From assembly GCA_902470835.1 (NCBI GenBank), contig CABRHR010000075.1, forward strand, positions 1-10,422: a DNA stretch of 10,422 bases, in the 5' to 3' direction. The DNA is from an uncultured Collinsella sp. (GTDB taxonomy: Bacteria; Actinomycetota; Coriobacteriia; Coriobacteriales; Coriobacteriaceae). A model generated the notes under the pieces. The model searched no databases and had not been told where the DNA came from. It saw only the letters and a list, made by a program, of their open reading frames with translations. The translations under genes and the position numbers were made by a program. How positions within the stretch are numbered: position 1 is the stretch's first letter; every line of letters begins with the position of its first letter. Of the stretch, positions 5,853-10,422 are shown one piece after another.

Positions 5853-6158
5853 ATGTATATCAAGAAGGGCGATAAGGTCCAGGTTCTCTCTGGTAAGGAT
5901 CGCGGCAAGCAGGGCGTTATCCTGCGTGCTCTCCCCGCCGAGAACAAGGTCGTTGTCGAGGGCGTTTCGGTCGTCAAGAAGGCCGTCAAGCCCAACGCTG
6001 CCAACCAGCAGGGCGGCATCGTTTCGCAGGAGGCTCCCATCGACGCCTCCAACGTCAATCTCGTTTGCCCCGAGTGCGGTAAGGTTACCCGCGTCGGTCA
6101 CGAGAAGGACGGCAAGAACAAGCTGCGCGTCTGCAAGAAGTGCGGCCACAAGTTCTAA
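5853..6158 (+). CDS. rplX: 50S ribosomal protein L24, zinc-ribbon type
   Basis: L24 starts large-subunit assembly by binding the 5' end of 23S rRNA. The 101-residue protein opens with the KOW motif (KKGDKVQVLSGKDRGKQGVI, residues 4-23). Its C-terminal half has four cysteines at 72, 75, 94 and 97 (CPEC and CKKC), the pattern of the zinc-binding variant known in many bacterial L24 proteins. GGGGAG (5843-5848) is the ribosome binding site. It is the final ribosomal gene here: an intrinsic terminator follows 26 bases after the stop, where rplE would normally follow. Confidence 0.96.
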   Translation: MYIKKGDKVQVLSGKDRGKQGVILRALPAENKVVVEGVSVVKKAVKPNAANQQGGIVSQEAPIDASNVNLVCPECGKVTRVGHEKDGKNKLRVCKKCGHKF

Positions 6159-6184
6159 GCTGCCCGCAACATCAAGTTGCTAGC

Positions 6185-6222
6185 AAAGGCCCGGATGCCT
6201 CACGGCACCCGGGCCTTTTTCT
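6185..6222 (+). terminator. Intrinsic terminator of the ribosomal protein cluster
   Basis: AGGCCCGG (6187-6194) pairs with CCGGGCCT (6209-6216) and TGCC (6196-6199) with GGCA (6204-6207), with one A-C mismatch and a TCAC loop, followed by a run of five Ts. This is a textbook Rho-independent terminator, 26 bases after rplX, and it shows that the transcription unit really ends here. Confidence 0.93.
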
Positions 6223-6230
6223 ATCCCTAC

Positions 6231-6305
6231 TCATTGGGGACAGACTTAAATGAGTGGCCGTTGATTGGTGGTCATTGGGGACAGACTTAAATGAGTGGCC
6301 GTTGA
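6231..6305 (+). repeat. 34-bp exact direct repeat, two copies, 41-bp period
   Basis: Positions 6231-6264 and 6272-6305 are identical over 34 bases and are separated by seven bases (TTGGTGG). Each unit begins TCATTGGGGACAGAC, contains TTAAATGA and ends GGCCGTTGA. TCATT and AATGA within a unit are complementary, so each unit can form a small hairpin. The repeat stops exactly at both edges, which suggests a recent duplication or tandem insertion. Confidence 0.9.
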
Positions 6306-6340
6306 GGACGTTCTTAAACGGCTAGTTGATGGGGACGGTC

Positions 6341-6423
6341 TTCAACTAAGTTGCGGTGAAATGGGGACTGATGAGGGGCTCTAGGGGGCCAAACAATCCC
6401 TATTTCACCGCAACTTAGGTGAG
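6341..6423. repeat. Large inverted repeat, 17-bp perfect core
   Basis: CTAAGTTGCGGTGAAAT (6346-6362) is the exact reverse complement of 6402-6418. Outside one mismatch the stem extends by TCA/TGA (6342-6344 with 6420-6422), and inward by GGGGA against TCCCT with one wobble. The total is about 25 pairs around a G-rich loop of about 30 bases. There is no T-run after either arm, so a terminator role is unlikely. A non-autonomous palindromic element fits better. Confidence 0.85.
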
Positions 6424-6455
6424 GTCTGTGGTAATGCGCGGCGATTGGATGAATG

Positions 6456-6511
6456 CGGCAGGAAAGGAACGTCCCCATGTGCCGGCATCCGGGGACGTTC
6501 CTTTCCTGCCG
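6456..6511. repeat. Perfect 21-bp inverted repeat with GGGGACGTTCC arm
   Basis: 6456-6476 is the exact reverse complement of 6491-6511, around a 14-base loop that contains the palindrome TGCCGGCA. The right arm begins GGGGACGTTCCTTTCC, the same head motif as the direct repeats at 6231-6305. A 21-bp perfect palindrome with no T-run suggests a REP/MITE-like unit or a DNA cruciform, not a terminator. Confidence 0.9.
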
Positions 6512-6577
6512 GCAGTTTGGGACAGTCCTTTGTGGTCAGATGATTCGTTACGTTCGTTTTCTTCTGGGGATCACTTG

Positions 6578-6709
6578 GTGCGCAATTCTGCGTACTTGAG
6601 TGCGCAGGATTGCGTGAACGTGCGCAGAAATGCGCCGTTTACGGTTGAATAATGACCGTTTGGCGGTAATACGCGCAGAAGTACGCACATACACGCGTAT
6701 TTGTGCGAA
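6578..6709 (+). promoter_or_regulatory. Five-site operator array upstream of the oxidoreductase
   Basis: Five copies of a 14-base pattern TKCGCA-N4-TRCG occur here. Three clear ones start at 6579, 6601 and 6621, at 22- and 20-base steps, so they face the same side of the helix. A degenerate one is at 6672-6685 (CGCGCA-GAAG-TACG), and an inverted one at 6696-6709 reads TTCGCA-CAAA-TACG on the other strand. Such arrays are typical operators. The DeoR-family gene two positions downstream is the natural candidate binder. Promoter boxes are not clear; TTGAAT (6645-6650) and TAATAC (6667-6672), 16 apart, are a weak possibility overlapping the fourth site. Confidence 0.6.
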
Positions 6710-6757
6710 TATAGAGCCGTCAGAAATCAAAGACGTTCCATGACACAGGAGGCACTC

Positions 6758-7837
6758 ATGGCAGATTCCAAACAGGCTCCGCTCGATGCTGCGGCGGCCG
6801 CAAAGGCTGCGTTCGCTTCGGTTCAGGACAAGCCGTTCCCTAACGACATCTTTACGGCTCCCGAGCTCCGTTGGGCCGTGATCGGTTGCGGCGTTATCGC
6901 CAACCAGATGGCTCAGTCCCTCGCCCTTGCCGGCCGCAAGCTCGCGGGCGTTGCCAACCGCACGGTGTCCAAAGCTCAGGCTTTTGCGGAGCAGTATGGT
7001 GTCGAGAAGGTTTACGACACCGTCGACGATCTCTACGCCGACCCGGACATTGATGCCGTTTACATCACCACGCCGCACAACACGCACATCACTTATCTGC
7101 GCGCCGCGCTGGCCGCTGGTAAGCACGTGCTCTGCGAGAAGGCCATTACGCTCAACTCCGCCGAGCTCGACGAGGCCCGCGCTATCGCCGACGAGCACAA
7201 CGTGGTCCTTATGGACGCCACCACGGTGCTCCACATGCCCCTGTATCAGGAGCTGCGTCGTCGCATGGATGCGGGCGACTTTGGCCGCATGAACCTTGCC
7301 CAGCTCAACTTTGGCAGCTTCAAAGAGTACGGCGACCTGACCAACCGCTTCTACAACCGTAATCTTGCCGGCGGTGCCATGCTCGACATTGGCGTGTATG
7401 CGCTTTCCGTCATGCGCCTGTTTATGGCCAGCCAGCCCACCGAGGTCGTGTCTCTGGGCAACACCTGCGAGACCGGTGTCGACGTCGCGGGCGGCATCGT
7501 CTGCCGTAACGCCGAGCAGCAGCTGGGCGTTGTGAGCCTTACGCTCCACTCCAAGCAGCCCAAGCGTTCGGTCATCAGCTTCGATAAGTGCTATATCGAG
7601 GTCAACGAGTATCCGCGCGCCGATCACGCGACCATCGTGTGGACTGCAGACGGTCACCGCGAGGAAGTCCACGCTGGTATCGAGGCCTATGCCCTGTGCT
7701 ATGAGATGGCCGATCTGGAGAAGGCCGTTGTCGGTGACGATTCGAAGTGCGAACTTCTGGACTATGCTTCTGATGTTATGGAGCTCATGACCAAGCTCCG
7801 CGCTGATTGGGGAGTTGTGTACCCCGAGGAGGAGTAA
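6758..7837 (+). CDS. Gfo/Idh/MocA-family NAD(P)-dependent oxidoreductase
   Basis: This is a probable sugar or polyol dehydrogenase of the cytoplasm. The 359-residue protein has an N-terminal Rossmann fold with WAVIGCGVIA (39-48, GxGxxA nucleotide-binding loop), DIDAVYITTPHNTH (97-110), and the catalytic-region CEKAITLNSAE with lysine 128. The usual proline after EK is alanine here. The C-terminal domain opens after about 160 and has GGAMLDIGVYALS (205-217), a family hallmark. The first 35 or so residues, alanine-rich, precede the fold. ATG 6758 is chosen over ATG 6740 or a further upstream start because AGGAGG (6747-6752) lies five bases before it. It is co-transcribed with the DeoR gene. The substrate is not deducible; 1,5-anhydrofructose, dihydrodiol and inositol-type activities exist in this family. 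Confidence 0.9.
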   Translation: MADSKQAPLDAAAAAKAAFASVQDKPFPNDIFTAPELRWAVIGCGVIANQMAQSLALAGRKLAGVANRTVSKAQAFAEQYGVEKVYDTVDDLYADPDIDAVYITTPHNTHITYLRAALAAGKHVLCEKAITLNSAELDEARAIADEHNVVLMDATTVLHMPLYQELRRRMDAGDFGRMNLAQLNFGSFKEYGDLTNRFYNRNLAGGAMLDIGVYALSVMRLFMASQPTEVVSLGNTCETGVDVAGGIVCRNAEQQLGVVSLTLHSKQPKRSVISFDKCYIEVNEYPRADHATIVWTADGHREEVHAGIEAYALCYEMADLEKAVVGDDSKCELLDYASDVMELMTKLRADWGVVYPEEE

Positions 7838-7840
7838 GAG

Positions 7841-8587
7841 ATGCTTGCGGAAGATAGGCTCAACGCAATCGTTTCGATGGTACAGCAGGCTGGCTCGGTT
7901 ACCGTGCCGGAGCTTGCCGAGGCCCTGGGCGTGACGCCGTCTACCATTCGACGTGACTTGCAGACGCTTGATCGCGCGCACCGCATTGCCAAAGTGCACG
8001 GAGGCGCCACGAGCCTTGAGCGCGCGCACGTAACGCGCGACCTGACGATCAGCGAGCGCAGAGACCTCCACAACGACGACAAGGAGCGCATCTGCGCCCG
8101 TGCCGCGGCTCTCGTGGAGCCCGATAGCTTCGTGTATATCGATTCGGGCTCGACGACGCTCAGGCTCATCGAGCATCTTCCGCATCTCGAGGGCGTCACC
8201 TATGTGACCGATTCTGTGCTCCATGCTCAGCATCTTGCCCTGCGCGGCATGCGCACCGTGGTGCTGGGCGGCGAGCTCAAGCCCGAGACTGAGGCGCTCG
8301 TTGGTCCCGATGCCCTGGCAACCCTGGACCGCTACAACTTTAACTGCGGTTTTTGGGGTTCCAACGGCATTGCCGCCGAGCAAGGCTTTACGACGCCCGA
8401 TATCGAGGAGGCGCAGGTCAAGCGTATCTCGATGCGTCATACCGCTAAACGCTTCGTAATCTCGGACGCCAGTAAATTTGGTATGGTGGCGCCCGTCAAG
8501 TTCGCGGACTTCCGCGATGCAACGATCATCACCGCGGGCGAGGTTCCCGCCAAGTACCAGTCGATGGACAACGTCATCACGGTCTAG
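7841..8587 (+). CDS. DeoR-family transcriptional regulator of sugar metabolism
   Basis: This is probably a repressor released by a phosphorylated sugar. The 248-residue protein has the family's N-terminal winged helix-turn-helix (residues 5-57: RLNAIVSMVQQAG, VPELAEALGVTPSTIRRDL, then RIAKVHGGA) and a C-terminal sensor domain with YIDSGSTT (99-106, phosphosugar-binding loop), VLGGELKPET (141-150) and FWGSNGI (171-177). Length is typical. The start ATG is three bases after the oxidoreductase stop, and its ribosome binding site GAGGAGGAG lies in the last codons of that gene, so the two are translated together. Homologues near PTS fructose permeases are often called FruR, but the real effector is unknown. 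It likely binds the site array at 6578-6709. Confidence 0.92.
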   Translation: MLAEDRLNAIVSMVQQAGSVTVPELAEALGVTPSTIRRDLQTLDRAHRIAKVHGGATSLERAHVTRDLTISERRDLHNDDKERICARAAALVEPDSFVYIDSGSTTLRLIEHLPHLEGVTYVTDSVLHAQHLALRGMRTVVLGGELKPETEALVGPDALATLDRYNFNCGFWGSNGIAAEQGFTTPDIEEAQVKRISMRHTAKRFVISDASKFGMVAPVKFADFRDATIITAGEVPAKYQSMDNVITV

Positions 8588-8610
8588 CGACAGGGGCAGG
8601 ACAAGGCTAA

Positions 8611-8647
8611 AACCACCACAAAGGTGCCTGTCCCCATTGTGGTGGTT
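8611..8647. repeat. Perfect 11-bp inverted repeat after the DeoR gene
   Basis: AACCACCACAA (8611-8621) is complementary to TTGTGGTGGTT (8637-8647), with a 15-base loop ending CCTGTCCCCA. The loop carries the complement of GGGGACAGG, the motif of the repeat cluster at 6231-6511, and CAGGGGCAGG stands at 8591-8600. It therefore seems to belong to the same repeat family. There is no T-run, so it is not a clear terminator for the oxidoreductase-DeoR unit. Confidence 0.75.
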
Positions 8648-8731
8648 CCGATGGCCCCGCCGGGCATGGTTGCCCAGTACCCCTGTTTCCATACGACGTG
8701 ATCATGTCCGTCGGAGCTATCGGCTCTAATC

Positions 8732-8757
8732 AAAACGCAAACACAAGGTAATACGCA
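8732..8757 (+). promoter_or_regulatory. Putative operator of the PTS gene
   Basis: AAAACGCA (8732-8739) and AATACGCA (8750-8757) are near-identical octamers 18 bases apart, 55-80 bases before the PTS start. The second lies in GGTAATACGC, a 10-mer also found at 6665-6674 in the array upstream of the oxidoreductase. A shared regulator is the simple explanation. A promoter for the PTS gene should be near here but no good pair of boxes is visible. Confidence 0.4.
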
Positions 8758-8759
8758 GG

Positions 8760-8802
8760 TTTTGGCCCTCTGGAGGCGAGGGGTGGGCCTGCTTGTGCAA
8801 AA
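8760..8802 (+). promoter_or_regulatory. Leader hairpin beside the PTS ribosome binding site
   Basis: TTTTG (8760-8764) can pair with CAAAA (8798-8802), and CCCTC (8766-8770) with GAGGG (8778-8782) inside it. The outer stem reaches the first two bases of the Shine-Dalgarno AAGGAGG (8801-8807). It could modulate translation of the PTS permease or be incidental, as the stems are short. Confidence 0.3.
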
Positions 8803-8811
8803 GGAGGAAAC

Positions 8812-10302
8812 ATGTCAGCTACGAACGAGAAAACGGGAGGCGGCGCCTACGACGTCGTCGCCATCACGGCGTGCCCAACGGGTATTGCCCACACGTTTAT
8901 GGCGGCAAAGGGGCTTGAGGATCAGGCTGCCAAGATGGGCGTGAGCATCAAGGTCGAAACCCAGGGCTCGGGCGGTGCCAAGAACGTGTTGACGGCCGCC
9001 GACATCGCGGGTGCCAAGGGTGTCATCATCGCGGCGGACAAGAACGTCGAGCTCGACCGCTTTGACGGCAAGCCGGTCTATTCGTGTGCCGTCACGCGCG
9101 GCATCAACGATGCCGAGGAGCTCATCAACATCGCACTGGCAGGCAATGCGCCCATCCATCACGTAGCCGGCGGTGCGTCCGCTCAGCCTGACGTTGAGGG
9201 CGAGTCCGAGGGCCTGGGCCGCAGGGTCTACAAGGACCTTATGAACGGCGTCTCGCACATGCTGCCGTTCGTCGTCGGTGGCGGCATCCTTATGGCGCTC
9301 TCGTTCCTGCTCGACCAGGCAGGACTGGGTACGAGCGCCTACGGTCACAGCACGCCGGTCGCGGCTTTCTTTAACCTGGCGGGCAACCAAGCGTTCAACT
9401 TTATGCTGCCCATCCTTGCGGGCTACATTGCCATGTCCATCGCCGACCGCCCGGGCCTTGCCGCGGGCTTTGTGGGCGGCTGGATCGCCAAACAGGGCTT
9501 TACGCTCGGATATCTGACGACGGCCATGGATGCCGACGCTCAGGCACAGCTGGTCTCCGCAGGCTTTTTGGGTGCGCTGCTGGTCGGTTTTGCCGCCGGT
9601 GTCATCGTTAACGCGCTCAAGAAGGCGGCAAGCGTGCTGCCCGAGTCGCTTGACGGCATCAAGCCCATGCTCATCTACCCGGTGTTCGGCATTCTTCTGA
9701 CCAGCCTGTTTATGATGGCCGTCAACCCCATCATGGGCGTCATCAACACCGCCATCACCGGTGCGCTCAATGGCCTCTCCGGCACGAGCATCGTCCTGCT
9801 GGGCATCATCTGCGCCGGCATGCAGGCGACCGACATGGGTGGCCCCATCAACAAGGCCGCGTACGTCTTTGGCACCGCCGCCCTTGCCGAGCAGACCGTT
9901 CAGGGCAACATGATCATGGCTGCCGTCATGGCCGGAGGCATGGTTCCGCCACTGGTCATCGCCCTTTCCACGACGTTCTTTAAGAACCGTTGGACCGAGG
10001 CCGATCGCAAGGCCGGTCTGGTGAACTACATCATGGGTCTGTCGTTTATTACCGAGGGTGCCATTCCCTTTGCCGCAGCCGATCCGCTGCGCGTGCTGCC
10101 CGCCTGCATCCTGGGCTCCGCGACCGCCGGTGGCCTGTCGATGATCTTCGGTTGCGCCAGCCCCGCTCCGCACGGTGGCGCTTGGGTCATCGCGGTCATC
10201 ACGAACCCGGTGCAGTACCTGCTGGCACTTGCCATCGGCGCCGTGGTTGGTTGCCTGGTTCTGAGCTTCCTCAAGAAACCTCTCGACAAGACTGCCGAGT
10301 AA
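8812..10302 (+). CDS. PTS fructose-family permease, fused EIIBC
   Basis: This membrane permease takes up and phosphorylates a sugar, with phosphate passed from EIIA to EIIB. The 496-residue protein has a cytoplasmic EIIB domain (about 13-110) with the phosphorylated cysteine 21 in ITACPTGIAHTFMAAKG. A charged linker (about 118-140) follows, then an EIIC domain of about nine hydrophobic segments from 148 on, with DMGGPINKAAY (341-351) and SFITEGAIPFAAADPLR (411-427), the sugar-site motifs of the fructose family. No EIIA is fused, so that domain must be supplied elsewhere. FruA- or FrwBC-like function fits, but fructose, mannose derivatives or another hexose cannot be separated by sequence. ATG 8812 follows AAGGAGG (8801-8807). 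It lies 224 bases after the DeoR gene and ends before a strong terminator. Confidence 0.93.
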   Translation: MSATNEKTGGGAYDVVAITACPTGIAHTFMAAKGLEDQAAKMGVSIKVETQGSGGAKNVLTAADIAGAKGVIIAADKNVELDRFDGKPVYSCAVTRGINDAEELINIALAGNAPIHHVAGGASAQPDVEGESEGLGRRVYKDLMNGVSHMLPFVVGGGILMALSFLLDQAGLGTSAYGHSTPVAAFFNLAGNQAFNFMLPILAGYIAMSIADRPGLAAGFVGGWIAKQGFTLGYLTTAMDADAQAQLVSAGFLGALLVGFAAGVIVNALKKAASVLPESLDGIKPMLIYPVFGILLTSLFMMAVNPIMGVINTAITGALNGLSGTSIVLLGIICAGMQATDMGGPINKAAYVFGTAALAEQTVQGNMIMAAVMAGGMVPPLVIALSTTFFKNRWTEADRKAGLVNYIMGLSFITEGAIPFAAADPLRVLPACILGSATAGGLSMIFGCASPAPHGGAWVIAVITNPVQYLLALAIGAVVGCLVLSFLKKPLDKTAE

Positions 10303-10329
10303 CGAAAAACCAGATTCATTTCTCAATAG

Positions 10330-10366
10330 AAAAGCGGCAACGTCCATCACTGGCGTTGCCGCTTTT
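10330..10366 (+). terminator. Intrinsic terminator after the PTS gene
   Basis: AAAAGCGGCAACG (10330-10342) pairs with CGTTGCCGCTTTT (10354-10366), and CCA/TGG continue the stem inside to a TCAC loop, with one bulged T. The A- and T-ends mean it could stop transcription in both directions. It is 27 bases after the PTS stop. Confidence 0.93.
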
Positions 10367-10383
10367 GTTCAAGACTTTAGTCT

Positions 10384-10404
10384 GCTGGCCGCGCAGCGGC
10401 CAGC
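10384..10404. terminator. GC-rich 9-bp hairpin near the window end
   Basis: GCTGGCCGC (10384-10392) and GCGGCCAGC (10396-10404) pair around GCA, followed by TTTAAA. It may be a second terminator in tandem with 10330-10366 or belong to a convergent gene beyond the window. The remaining bases hold no gene. Confidence 0.4.
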
Positions 10405-10422
10405 TTTAAACCACCCGCTACG

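Larger units (their letters stand above)
6223..6540. other. Gene-free repeat cluster with GGGGAC motifs
   Basis: No open frame here has a ribosome binding site or recognisable product. The stretch is instead filled with variants of a GGGGAC-N3-CTT motif: near 6236, 6277, 6331 and 6491, weaker at 6306 (GAGGAC), 6363 and 6530 (GGGAC), and inverted at 6471 (GTCCCC). They occur as a tandem pair and two long palindromes, listed separately. Comparable GGGGAC-bearing palindromes are common between genes in some bacteria, where they are linked with REP-type elements and Y1-family (RAYT) transposases. No transposase is in the window. Confidence 0.6.

Noticed and set aside
6231..6305. A CRISPR array
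   Set aside because: There are only two repeats with a 7-base spacer, no further units and no cas genes.
6419..6652. A 77-codon plus-strand frame in the repeat region
   Set aside because: It runs across the 21-bp palindrome and the operator array, has no ribosome binding site and no recognisable sequence.
6548..8692. A 714-codon open frame on the minus strand across the oxidoreductase and DeoR genes
   Set aside because: It mirrors two well-identified plus-strand genes and runs through the intergenic operator array. Its composition is that of an antisense shadow of GC-rich codon bias, with no recognisable motif or ribosome binding site.
8815..10350. A 511-codon open frame on the minus strand opposite the PTS gene
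   Set aside because: The sequence is His/Asp/Gly/Arg-rich, typical of antisense to a hydrophobic membrane protein, and the plus-strand frame has clear PTS motifs.

Overview
The window looks like chromosome from a high-GC Gram-positive gut actinobacterium of the class Coriobacteriia, most likely Collinsella or a close relative. This is inferred from the strong C/G third-position codon bias, the near-exclusive use of AAG for lysine in the ribosomal genes, the style of the r-protein sequences, and the intergenic GGGGAC-type repeats. No 16S or other marker is present, so the genus is a judgement and not a demonstration.

Positions 370-6158 hold twelve ribosomal protein genes, all on the plus strand, in the canonical S10/spc order: rplC, rplD, rplW, rplB, rpsS, rplV, rpsC, rplP, rpmC, rpsQ, rplN, rplX. 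Most are separated by 0-33 bases or overlap (TAGTG at rpsC/rplP, TAATG at rplP/rpmC, TAA-ATG abutting at rplD/rplW). Three places are different: about 370 bases upstream of rplC, 179 bases between rplW and rplB, and 118 bases between rpsQ and rplN. Each of these gaps can fold into strong RNA structures. Two of them share a nearly identical 26-bp element (160-185 and 2025-2050; 23 of 26 positions match) that ends in GTATAC and looks like a promoter or a protein-binding site. These gaps are the best candidates for undescribed regulation in the window. No rpsJ lies in the 369 bases before rplC, and the cluster ends after rplX at a strong intrinsic terminator (6185-6222) instead of running on into rplE.

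Positions 6223-6540 carry no gene. They hold a cluster of short repeats built around GGGGAC: a 34-bp exact tandem pair and two large perfect or near-perfect inverted repeats. A related hairpin recurs at 8611-8647. They resemble REP-like or small non-autonomous palindromic elements.

Positions 6541-10366 are a carbohydrate module on the plus strand: a Gfo/Idh/MocA-family NAD(P)-dependent oxidoreductase, a DeoR-family repressor translationally linked to it (3-base gap), and, after 224 bases with its own putative regulatory sites, a fructose-family PTS permease with fused EIIB and EIIC domains and no EIIA. A strong terminator follows. Five similar 14-base sites (TKCGCA-N4-TRCG) are packed into 130 bases upstream of the oxidoreductase and are the likely operators of the DeoR regulator. 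The expected picture is uptake and phosphorylation of a sugar by the PTS, sensing of a phosphosugar by the DeoR protein, and an oxidation or reduction step by the dehydrogenase. The true substrate is not visible from the sequence. No partner kinase (fruK) or EIIA is in the window.
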